DNA of 5,597 bases from Haliscomenobacter sp038240665 (lineage in GTDB: Bacteria; Bacteroidota; Bacteroidia; Chitinophagales; Saprospiraceae): positions 1-5,597 of the forward strand of contig JBBRGN010000300.1 of assembly GCA_038240665.1 (NCBI GenBank). Direction: 5' to 3'. Shown here piece after piece: positions 1 through 5,597 of the stretch (position 1 is its first letter; the number at the start of each line of letters is the position of its first letter). The notes under the pieces are model-generated. The model did not search any database and was not told where the DNA came from. It saw nothing but the letters and a program-made list of their open reading frames with translations. A program made the translations under genes and the position numbers.

Positions 1-225
1 AATGCCGAATATTCCATCTTGCTGGCGTATTATTTCCAAGGACAAGGGCTTGGAAGTATGTTAACCGATTATATCCTCGAAATCGCCAAAGAGCGCCGGA
101 TCAAAAAGATTGTAGCATCGGTGTTGCCGGCCAATAGCGCCATGATTCATTTGTTTGAAAAACGCGGTTTTGCTTTTGATAAAGCCGAAATGGACATGTA
201 CGAGGTGAGTTTAAATCTGCAATAA
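1..225 (+). CDS. GNAT-family N-acetyltransferase, C-terminal part (5' end outside window)
   Basis: The reading frame is open from the first base and ends at TAA 223-225, giving 74 visible residues. The start lies upstream of the window; the TTG at 19 is internal to the domain. The acetyl-CoA pyrophosphate-binding loop of motif A is visible as QGQGLG, matching the family pattern Q/R-x-x-G-x-G/A. It is followed by a helix (SMLTDYILEIAKERRI), a strand (KKIVASVL), then PANSAMIHLFEKRGF, the usual motif B with Asn, the helix, and the closing Gly-Phe. GNAT enzymes transfer acetyl from acetyl-CoA to an amine; the acceptor cannot be told from this end. The 'VLPANSAMIHLFEKRGF' region resembles the GNAT module at the C-terminus of Pat-type protein acetyltransferases, which are fused to acyl-CoA synthetase-like or other regulatory domains, so the whole protein may be much larger (inference). 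It converges on the ion channel gene with 7 bp between stop codons. Confidence 0.85.
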   Translation, partial: NAEYSILLAYYFQGQGLGSMLTDYILEIAKERRIKKIVASVLPANSAMIHLFEKRGFAFDKAEMDMYEVSLNLQ

Positions 226-246
226 TCCTTCTTTAAACATATTTTT
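209..246 (+). terminator. Possible AT-rich terminator hairpin between convergent genes
   Basis: A perfect 7-bp inverted repeat, GTTTAAA at 209-215 and TTTAAAC at 232-238, encloses a 16-nt loop. It spans the stop codons of both convergent genes (223-225 on +, 233-235 on -). On the plus strand it is followed by five T at 242-246, as expected for an intrinsic terminator of the GNAT gene. The stem is almost all A-T and the loop is long, so it would be weak; no T-run follows on the minus side. Confidence 0.3.
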
Positions 247-1345
247 CCAAATAATTTTTCAAAACCGCTAATTGCTTCCCATCCCCCAGAATGATAAAAC
301 TACAACCGGGTAGCAATAAGGTGCTTGGTGAAGGATTCACATGATACGTACCATTGGCATCTCGAAAACCAATGATGTTGGCACCCGTATTTTGTCGAAT
401 GCGCAAATCAGCAATGGTTTTACCTTGTACGGTATGCGGCACCGTTTCATAACCAATTTCTTCAAACCCAATATCCGAGCGGTATTCATTGGTGATGAAG
501 GAAAAAAACTCTACCGCTCCAGGTTTGGTGACCAGTGCCGACATGTAGAAACCGCCAATTTGCTCGGGCATCACCACGTGGTTGGCGCCGGCTAAAGTGA
601 GTTTGCGTTGTGATTTGGGATCTTTTGCCCTACTGATCAGGTTGATTCGCGGATTTAATTGTCGGGCAGTGAGCACTACAAATAGGTTATCCGAATCATC
701 CGGCAGCGCGGAAATCAAAGATTGGGCCCGGGTAATTCCCGCGCGGATTAAAGCCTCATCATGCGTGGCGTCTTCCTCAATGAAAAGTAAGGTTTCTTCT
801 GAACGCTGAATGAGTTCAATTTTTTCTGGATTGCTATCGATGACTACAAAATCAATCCCGTGTTTGACAAAATTATGGGTGATTTCCTTGCCGTATTTGC
901 CATATCCGCAGACAATCACGTGATTCGATAACTTGTCAATGCTTCGGTTGATGTGGTTCATGTGCATGTTTTTAAAAATTACGCCCTGGATGACTAAATA
1001 AGAAAATACCGAAACGAAGTAGGCAAAAAGCCCAATGTTGAGCATGATGTAAAAAGAAACAAAAATTTTTCCGGCATCGGAAAAAGGCTTGACTTCCGTA
1101 AACCCTACTGTTGAAATGGTGATGATCGTCTGGTAAAAAGCATCGATGAGCCGGAAATGCTCGATAAAAACAAAGCCGCCTACCCCCAGAAGTATATCTA
1201 AAAGCAAGAGTAAGCCGGCTACCTGCACTCGAGCCAAGGAAGAAGGAACAGACAGGGCTTTCCAACTGGCATACGGGTTCAATTTTTTCCAAATACTGTT
1301 GATGGGCATCTTTACGGGGTAATTTATTGAAGAATCATTCCTCAC
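233..1345 (-). CDS. Two-TM ion channel with RCK (TrkA-N/TrkA-C) regulatory domains
   Basis: This is an inner-membrane channel of the MthK/Kch layout, 370 aa, likely moving K+ under control of a cytoplasmic nucleotide- or ion-binding unit. Membrane helix 1 is about residues 41-62. A pore helix (66-78) leads into filter residues T79-V80-G81-F82-T83-E84, and helix 2 is about 93-120. An RCK_N Rossmann domain follows from about 142 with the glycine motif GYGKYG (147-152). The acidic residue ending strand 2 is D170 (VVID), which favours NAD(H)-type binding. RCK_C covers about 285-370. The filter is TVGFTE, not canonical TVGYGD: Tyr to Phe, and Thr in place of the second Gly. K+ selectivity is therefore inferred rather than shown. 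The coordinates give the longest frame, from a GTG; an ATG at codon 13 (1307-1309) leaves 358 aa and all domains intact, and is at least as likely. Neither has a clear ribosome-binding site. Confidence 0.9.
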   Translation of the reverse strand: MRNDSSINYPVKMPINSIWKKLNPYASWKALSVPSSLARVQVAGLLLLLDILLGVGGFVFIEHFRLIDAFYQTIITISTVGFTEVKPFSDAGKIFVSFYIMLNIGLFAYFVSVFSYLVIQGVIFKNMHMNHINRSIDKLSNHVIVCGYGKYGKEITHNFVKHGIDFVVIDSNPEKIELIQRSEETLLFIEEDATHDEALIRAGITRAQSLISALPDDSDNLFVVLTARQLNPRINLISRAKDPKSQRKLTLAGANHVVMPEQIGGFYMSALVTKPGAVEFFSFITNEYRSDIGFEEIGYETVPHTVQGKTIADLRIRQNTGANIIGFRDANGTYHVNPSPSTLLLPGCSFIILGDGKQLAVLKNYLEKYV

Positions 1346-1440
1346 ATCAGCTTTCTGAAAGTTAAAAACAAATTGCTACTTTGCTGAAGTAATGATTGTA
1401 AAAATTGATGTTTCCATCTTGATCTATAACACCCAATAGT
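1346..1440. promoter_or_regulatory. Divergent intergenic spacer, presumed promoters for channel and amidohydrolase
   Basis: This 95-bp AT-rich spacer separates the divergent channel and amidohydrolase genes and should carry both promoters. The closest thing to a Bacteroidota -7 element (TAnnTTTG) on the plus strand is TACTTTGC at 1377-1384, which has one base too few between TA and TTTG. No convincing -33 box lies upstream of it. No good match was found on the minus strand. The amidohydrolase ATG at 1441 is preceded by CACCCAATAGT, with no Shine-Dalgarno sequence, as is common in this phylum. The assignment rests on gene layout more than on motifs. Confidence 0.3.
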
Positions 1441-2532
1441 ATGCGCCACAAAATCTACAGCCTGTTTTTTATTTTAGTAGCTTTTGCGCTACAAATTTCC
1501 GCCCAAACCATGGATTTTGAAGCCTATGACCCGCCTTCTACTTTGGTGGTACCGGAACACCCCAAAACCCGCTCCAAATTTCCTTTCCTCGACGTACACA
1601 GCCACCACTGGGGGATGGCTACGCAAGACCTGAAAGTATTGGTAGGTCAAATGGACTCGATGAACATGGGCGTTTGCGTCAACTTGAGCGGTAGAGGTGG
1701 CGCAGGATTGAAAAGCATCATGGACAACATCAGGTCGCAAGGTATGGAAAAACGCATCGTGGTGTTTACCAACATCAGCCTACGTACCATCGACGATCCA
1801 GAATGGACGGCTGAAACGGTAAAACAAATTGAGTTTGATGTAAAACAAGGCGCTAAAGGCTTGAAAATCTATAAAAGCCAAGGCATGGAGGACAAAGACG
1901 CTAAAGGCAACCGCATCAAAATCGATGACCCACGTTTGGATCCGGTATGGGCAAAATGTGGCGAACTGGGCATTCCGGTATTGATTCATGCCGCGGATCC
2001 GCGCCCATTTTGGCAAACTTTTGATGAAAAAAATGAACGCTGGCTGGAATTAAAAACCCACCCTGGTCGCCGCCGCTCGGATACCAATCCAGCGCCATGG
2101 GAAACCATCATTGGCGAACAGCAACATATTTTTAAAAAACACCCCAAAACCACTTTTATCAATGCTCACTTTGGTTGGTATGCCAATGATTTGGCAAAAT
2201 TGAGTCAATTGTTGCAAGAGATTCCCAACATGAATGTTGAATTTGGAGCCGTCATCGCAGAATTGGGTCGCCAACCCCGAGCTGCAAAAGCTTTTTTTGA
2301 AAAATACCAAGACCGCATCCTTTTTGGCAAAGATGCTTATGAACCCAAAGAATACCATACCTATTTCCGCGTATTGGAAACCGCCGATGAATATTTTCCT
2401 TACTACAAACGCTATCATGCTTTCTGGAAAATGTACGGCTTGGATCTTTCGGATGAAGTACTGAAGAAAATCTATTACAAAAATGCTTTGCGGATTATTC
2501 CTGGTCTAGATCCTAAGGTATTTGAGAAATAG
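1441..2532 (+). CDS. Exported amidohydrolase-family metal-dependent hydrolase (amidohydrolase_2/ACMSD-like TIM barrel)
   Basis: A 363-aa protein with a Sec signal peptide: Arg/Lys at 2-4, a hydrophobic core at about 6-19, and likely signal peptidase I cleavage after A21 (ISA|QT). It should act in the periplasm or outside the cell. The mature part fits the amidohydrolase_2 TIM barrel. The metal-binding D-x-H-x-H is D51, H53, H55 in FLDVHSHHWG. A second His is H183 (LIHAADP), a third H243 (NAHFG), and the late Asp is D298 (FGKDAY). This set matches the single-metal site of the ACMSD superfamily, whose members hydrolyse or decarboxylate small molecules. The substrate is not recognisable. No TonB-dependent receptor or transporter sits beside it, and it converges on the repressor gene with 7 bp between stops, so it appears monocistronic within the window. 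The ATG at 1441 is chosen because it directly precedes the signal peptide. Confidence 0.87.
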   Translation: MRHKIYSLFFILVAFALQISAQTMDFEAYDPPSTLVVPEHPKTRSKFPFLDVHSHHWGMATQDLKVLVGQMDSMNMGVCVNLSGRGGAGLKSIMDNIRSQGMEKRIVVFTNISLRTIDDPEWTAETVKQIEFDVKQGAKGLKIYKSQGMEDKDAKGNRIKIDDPRLDPVWAKCGELGIPVLIHAADPRPFWQTFDEKNERWLELKTHPGRRRSDTNPAPWETIIGEQQHIFKKHPKTTFINAHFGWYANDLAKLSQLLQEIPNMNVEFGAVIAELGRQPRAAKAFFEKYQDRILFGKDAYEPKEYHTYFRVLETADEYFPYYKRYHAFWKMYGLDLSDEVLKKIYYKNALRIIPGLDPKVFEK

Positions 2533-2539
2533 TACACGC

Positions 2540-3556
2540 CTAAAGCCTACGCACTGATTTTCGGATGATCATCTCCGTGGGAATCAATTGTACTGTAGGT
2601 TGTACGGGCTCCAACCGGAGGGTTTGAATGATGAAATTGATGGCCAGCTGGCCAATGGTTTCGATGTCTTGCTTAATGGTGGTCAGTGGCGGATTCAAAA
2701 AAGAAGCATAAGGTTGATCATCAAAAACAATAACGGAAATATCTTGGGGAATGGAAAGACTCTGCTCTTGCAAGGCTTTTAGCACCCCCAATCCAATCAA
2801 GTTGTTGAGCGCAAAAAGCGCAGTTGGACGATCGACTTGCCGGATCAATTGCAGCGTACTTTGATACCCATTTTCAATAGAAAAGGCGTCCCCGGTTTGC
2901 AATCTTGGATCCAGCGGGATATGGTATTTTTTTAGCGCCGCTTTGTACCCTTCATGTCGCTCTTGAACGGAGTTAATGGCTTCATCACCTTTGATAATGG
3001 CTATTCTGCGATGCCCCTGTTCGATTAAGTATTGCGTAGCCTCAAAACCCGCCTGAAAATTTTCGGAGGAAATATAAGGGATCGATCCGTTTTTGTCATA
3101 GCGGTCTACAAAAATCAAGGGAATTTTACGTTGCTGTATCTCGGAAAAATGAGTAAATTCAGTACCTACGGGCGCTACAATAATCCCATCAATGCTACGG
3201 CTGAGCAGGTTTTTTAATTGCTTTTTTTCCTTAGCAATTTGCTCTCCTGAATCTACGAGGATGATGGAAAAATCTTCAATCGAAGCTACTTGTTCGATTT
3301 GTTGAGCCATTTGCGCAAAAAAAGGATTGGCGATATCGGGTATCACCAATCCTATGGTTTGCGTTTGGGAAGATTGCAAGCTTTTGGCAATCAAATTAGG
3401 GGAATAACTGGCTTTCGAAGCATATTCGGTCACCAAGTCTACGGTTTTTTGGCCAATGCGGTATTGCTTCGCTTTACCATTCAAAATTCTGGAAACAGTT
3501 CCTACTGATAGGCCAAGATCCTGGGCAATAGACTTGAGATTTACTTTTGTATACAT
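2540..3556 (-). CDS. LacI-family transcriptional regulator (RbsR-like)
   Basis: A 338-aa DNA-binding repressor counted from the ATG at 3554-3556; the TTG one codon earlier is a less likely start. The helix-turn-helix (residues about 6-26, KSIAQDLGLSVGTVSRILNG) is followed by the hinge SYSPNLIAKSL (50-60), whose Leu inserts in the minor groove in LacI/PurR. The periplasmic-binding-protein-like effector domain begins at TIGLVIPD. Sugar-pocket positions seen are NPFF (77-80), VDR (150-152) and FDD (278-280), followed by a PPLTTI segment. NPFF and the C-terminal segment resemble ribose regulators such as E. coli RbsR, so ribose or a related pentose is the likely effector (inference). Where many homologues have Asn-Asp in the lobe-2 ligand loop, this protein has Asn-Asn (251-252). 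It is last in the block, 7 bp behind the permease stop and with no Shine-Dalgarno sequence, so translational coupling is plausible. It probably represses its own operon; no classic CG-centred LacI operator was found in the visible spacer, and the promoter may lie upstream of the window. Confidence 0.93.
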   Translation of the reverse strand: MYTKVNLKSIAQDLGLSVGTVSRILNGKAKQYRIGQKTVDLVTEYASKASYSPNLIAKSLQSSQTQTIGLVIPDIANPFFAQMAQQIEQVASIEDFSIILVDSGEQIAKEKKQLKNLLSRSIDGIIVAPVGTEFTHFSEIQQRKIPLIFVDRYDKNGSIPYISSENFQAGFEATQYLIEQGHRRIAIIKGDEAINSVQERHEGYKAALKKYHIPLDPRLQTGDAFSIENGYQSTLQLIRQVDRPTALFALNNLIGLGVLKALQEQSLSIPQDISVIVFDDQPYASFLNPPLTTIKQDIETIGQLAINFIIQTLRLEPVQPTVQLIPTEMIIRKSVRRL

Positions 3557-3563
3557 CAATTTT

Positions 3564-4568
3564 TTAACTCAAACGGGAAAAAATAATCAAGGACAAACCA
3601 CTTAAAAAAAACAAAAACATCAAGATGATCAAACGATTGGTTCCTTTAGGTGCATCTTTGAATTCTTTCCAAATGAATACGCCCCAAGCTGCGGCCACCA
3701 TCGTGGCACCCTGCCCCAATCCGTAGGAAATAGCAAAACCTGCTTTTTCACCAGCAATCATACTCAAGGACATCCCTATGCACCAAATGATACCGCCCAA
3801 TAAGCCGATCAAATGCAATTGTAGGTCGCCTTTTTTGAAATAGTCGGCATAGCTAACGGGTTCTCCTTTGAAAGGTCGGAACATAAAAAAGCTATTCCAC
3901 ACAAAATTGGAGATAAAAATACCAATTCCAAAAACAAAAACCGCAGAATAAGGGGTGAAAAGTCCAGCCGCTGGGTTGGCGAAATCAGTAGAAACGGCAG
4001 CGGCCACAAATCGATAAAAGAAACCCATCAATATGCCCCCAACAACCGAAAGTATGATCCCGCGAACGGGTGTAGTCGATTCATCTGAGGATCGTTTATG
4101 ATAGGCCAAAGCATCCAGAATTATGGCTACTGCGACCAATGATACACCCGTAAAAAGCAAACTTGGATTGCCCACTGGTGCTGCCAAGTAATTGACCACA
4201 ACGCCCAATACCAAGGCGATCCCAATGCCAATCGGAAAAGCGACGGCCATACCAGCAATATCGATCGCTGCTACGATCAATAAATTGGCGAGGTTAAATA
4301 CGATTCCACCTACAAAAGCAGAAATAAAGGAGCTATTGGCACCTTGTTGCAGGTCCTCAATAAAACTTCGGCCTTGCGTACCAGTGCTCCCCAGCGTCAA
4401 TCCAAATACAAGGGAAAGTAAAATAATCCCCAAGGAATAATCCCAATAAAAAAGAGGGAATGGCCACGATCGGGAAGCCAGTTTTTGGGTGTTGGCCCAA
4501 GATCCCCAGCAAATCATAGTGACTACACAAAGTGCCACCGCCAGTCCATAGCTTTCTGGTATAAACAT
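3564..4568 (-). CDS. DMT-superfamily permease, ureide permease/GRP sugar-uptake type (probable ribose or nucleoside uptake)
   Basis: A 334-aa inner-membrane protein with about ten hydrophobic helices: roughly 8-30, 41-60, 80-101, 104-128, 136-156, 168-190, 205-227, 251-272, 278-300 and 311-331. Helix 1 carries CWGSWANTQKLA and the start of helix 2 FYWDY, which I recognise from bacterial relatives of plant ureide permeases, often annotated as multidrug DMT permease or GRP sugar transporter. Helices 8 and 9 are glycine-rich (GLLGGIIWCIG, GLGQGATMVAAAWG), as in RhaT/RbsU/GlcU relatives. Family members are secondary carriers. Its place between ribokinase and an RbsR-like repressor suggests uptake of ribose or a ribonucleoside, not drug export (inference from context). 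The ATG at 4566-4568 begins just before helix 1, has an A-rich leader and no Shine-Dalgarno sequence. Its 5' leader contains the 159-bp palindrome. Confidence 0.85.
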   Translation of the reverse strand: MFIPESYGLAVALCVVTMICWGSWANTQKLASRSWPFPLFYWDYSLGIILLSLVFGLTLGSTGTQGRSFIEDLQQGANSSFISAFVGGIVFNLANLLIVAAIDIAGMAVAFPIGIGIALVLGVVVNYLAAPVGNPSLLFTGVSLVAVAIILDALAYHKRSSDESTTPVRGIILSVVGGILMGFFYRFVAAAVSTDFANPAAGLFTPYSAVFVFGIGIFISNFVWNSFFMFRPFKGEPVSYADYFKKGDLQLHLIGLLGGIIWCIGMSLSMIAGEKAGFAISYGLGQGATMVAAAWGVFIWKEFKDAPKGTNRLIILMFLFFLSGLSLIIFSRLS

Positions 4569-4581
4569 GTTTTTTGATTTT

Positions 4582-4740
4582 AGGAATGAGTCGGTAATAA
4601 GGTATTCAATTAGACTAGGCTATTTTGTTGCCACACAACTATCTTTTGAGGCGAATAGTGGGGCTATTTACCGAATAAGATAGGCAGTATGGCGGCAAAA
4701 GAGGCAGACTAAATTGGTATCTTAATGTTGACTCATTCCT
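4582..4740. repeat. 159-bp imperfect palindrome (long inverted repeat) between ribokinase and permease genes
   Basis: The ends are a perfect 11-bp inverted repeat: AGGAATGAGTC at 4582-4592 and its complement at 4730-4740. Symmetry continues inward around base 4661. Of the outer 25 positions per arm, 18 are complementary and six more are G-T pairs on the plus strand. After a one-base shift, 4623-4633 pairs with 4690-4700 (nine Watson-Crick plus two G-T). Back in register, 4639-4645 pairs perfectly with 4677-4683. A 5-bp hairpin, AATAG at 4654-4658 and CTATT at 4664-4668, forms the tip. No open reading frame is inside. It fits a MITE-like element or a structured RNA; no clear target-site duplication was found. 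It fills most of the 182-bp gap, starting 10 bp after the ribokinase stop and ending 13 bp before the permease ATG, so any minus-strand read-through transcript would also contain it. Confidence 0.8.
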
Positions 4741-4745
4741 TGAGT
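4731..4745 (-). other. Small local hairpin just after the ribokinase stop
   Basis: On the minus strand ACTCA, a five-base loop AGGAA, and TGAGT form a 5-bp stem beginning 6 bp past the ribokinase stop codon. No T-run follows, so it is not a convincing intrinsic terminator. It shares bases with the outer end of the long palindrome, so the two foldings would exclude each other. It may be chance. Confidence 0.2.
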
Positions 4746-4750
4746 GATTC

Positions 4751-5597
4751 TTAATCAAAGTCCTTTACAGTAGGAGCAGATGCCTGAGCACCCAATTTGG
4801 TTACCGAAAAAGCGGCAGCCTTATTGGCAAAAATTACAGCATCAATCAAAGGCATTCCTTCGGTTAATCCTACCACCAAAGCGCCATTAAAAGTGTCTCC
4901 TGCGGCAGTAGTATCAACCACCTTTACTTGGATACTTGGAATCAATTGATCAACACCCTGCCCCAGTACGTAAGCACCCTTGGAGCCCATCGTAATGATC
5001 ACTATCGACAACCCCTTATCGATCAAGTGTAGGGCTGCTTTGCGTGCGCTGACTTCATCGTGTACTTTAACGCCGGTTAGCAATTCGGCTTCTGATTGAT
5101 TCGGTGTAATCAAGTACAAGGAACCAAGCAAGGATTCGCTTAGGGATTGTGCCGGCGCAGGATTGAGGATGACTTTTACGTCATCCTCCTGAGCTATACT
5201 GACCAAATGTTCTACTACTTCCAGCGGGATTTCCAGTTGAACCAACACAAAGGCCGCTTGTTTGATGTCGTTTCTAGCCTTGTCGAGGTCTTCCTTTTGC
5301 ATAGCGGCGTTGGCACCAAGGGCGACGGAAATACAGTTTTCGCCTGCTTCGTCTACCATGATCAGCGCTACCCCGGAAGGCGATACCGAATCCACTACTA
5401 CATGTTCCGTATTGATTCCATGACTTTGAAAACCACGAATCGCTTCCTGGCCAAATAAATCGTCGCCGACCCGGGCAATGAAACAAACCTCGCCACCCAA
5501 TCGGGCAGCAGCAACCGCCTGATTTGCGCCCTTGCCGCCAGGATTCATCACGAACTTTCCGCCCAGTACGGTTTCACCAGGTTTGGGTAAATGGGCA
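4751..5597 (-). CDS. rbsK: Ribokinase, PfkB family (N-terminus outside window)
   Basis: The frame is open to the window edge and shows 281 residues, beginning AHLPKPGETVLGGKF. The GTG and ATG at 5551 and 5548 are internal, because the conserved segment before them is intact. Compared with about 309 aa in E. coli RbsK, some 20-30 N-terminal residues are missing. PfkB signature 1 is NPGGKGANQAVAAARLG (from visible residue 18). Further family segments are NPAPAQ (145-150), TPNQSEAELLTG (164-175) and TMGSKGA (202-208). Signature 2, DTTAAGDTFNGAL, contains the expected catalytic base D234 (visible numbering). The end, AAAFSVTKLGAQASAPT, matches the monovalent-cation/ATP-binding end of ribokinases, and the tail after it is a little shorter than in E. 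coli. The enzyme phosphorylates D-ribose to ribose 5-phosphate in the cytoplasm. It is upstream of the permease and repressor on the same strand. Another PfkB sugar kinase is possible, but GGKGANQ with NPAPA is the typical ribokinase pattern. Confidence 0.93.
   Translation of the reverse strand, partial: AHLPKPGETVLGGKFVMNPGGKGANQAVAAARLGGEVCFIARVGDDLFGQEAIRGFQSHGINTEHVVVDSVSPSGVALIMVDEAGENCISVALGANAAMQKEDLDKARNDIKQAAFVLVQLEIPLEVVEHLVSIAQEDDVKVILNPAPAQSLSESLLGSLYLITPNQSEAELLTGVKVHDEVSARKAALHLIDKGLSIVIITMGSKGAYVLGQGVDQLIPSIQVKVVDTTAAGDTFNGALVVGLTEGMPLIDAVIFANKAAAFSVTKLGAQASAPTVKDFD

Noticed and set aside
341..809. Two plus-strand open frames (341-595 and 582-809) under the channel gene
   Set aside because: They lie antisense to a well-conserved RCK domain, have no recognisable motif and no start signals; they are shadows of the coding strand.
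1335..1342. TCATTCCT shared with the palindrome end at 4733-4740, as a second copy of the element
   Set aside because: Only 8 bp match, the site lies in the start region of the channel gene and no partner arm is nearby.
2050..2418. A 122-aa minus-strand open frame under the amidohydrolase
   Set aside because: Low-complexity translation antisense to the catalytic core, with no domain or start context.
2564..2573. Perfect 10-bp palindrome GATGATCATC near the end of the repressor gene
   Set aside because: It lies within codons of the conserved C-terminal TEMIIRK segment, has no T-run and no promoter context; probably chance.
3557..3559. TTG at 3559 as the start of the repressor
   Set aside because: The next codon is ATG and is followed by a normal LacI-family N-terminus; the TTG adds one residue and has no supporting signal.
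4575..4749. TGATT at 4575-4579 and 4745-4749 as a target-site duplication of the palindrome
   Set aside because: The two copies stand at unequal distances from the element ends (2 and 4 bases) and five A/T-rich bases recur often by chance.
5147..5458. A 103-aa plus-strand open frame opposite ribokinase
   Set aside because: It overlaps the conserved ribokinase sequence on the other strand and its translation resembles no family.
5546..5551. GTG/ATG at 5551/5548 as the ribokinase start
   Set aside because: The upstream in-frame sequence (PKPGETVLGGKF) is conserved ribokinase sequence and continues to the window edge, so the gene is cut by the window and not short.

Overview
The window looks like chromosomal DNA from a Bacteroidota bacterium, possibly of the Saprospiria/Cytophagia type. 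Pointers are the absence of Shine-Dalgarno sequences before every readable start, moderate GC, an amidohydrolase signal peptide ending in ISAQ, and a permease type that I recall from this phylum. The phylum call is fairly secure; anything finer is a guess.

Layout. At 1-225 (+) is the C-terminal end of a GNAT acetyltransferase domain, cut by the window edge. It converges, with 7 bp between stop codons, on a two-helix ion channel with a cytoplasmic RCK regulatory unit (233-1345, -). A 95-bp divergent spacer separates the channel from a predicted exported amidohydrolase of the ACMSD-like superfamily (1441-2532, +). That gene converges, again with 7 bp between stops, on a three-gene minus-strand block. 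In transcription order the block is ribokinase (4751-5597, N-terminus outside the window), a ten-helix DMT-superfamily permease of ureide-permease/GRP-sugar-transporter type (3564-4568), and a LacI/RbsR-like repressor (2540-3556).

The minus-strand block reads as a compact ribose (or nucleoside-derived ribose) uptake module: the permease imports, the kinase makes ribose 5-phosphate, and the repressor senses the sugar. It resembles the RbsR-RbsU-RbsK logic of some Firmicutes rather than the ABC system of enteric bacteria. The amidohydrolase, channel and GNAT gene have no evident functional link to it.

The most unusual item is non-coding. The 182-bp gap between ribokinase and permease is almost filled by a 159-bp imperfect palindrome (4582-4740). 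It has perfect 11-bp ends and a small hairpin exactly at its centre (4661). In its two well-paired stretches, all eight transition-type mismatches would be G-U pairs in plus-strand RNA and A-C mismatches in minus-strand RNA. It could be a MITE-like element or a long-hairpin RNA encoded opposite to the operon.

No tRNA, rRNA, CRISPR array, transposase or intact insertion sequence was seen, and no gene-free stretch exceeds 300 bp.
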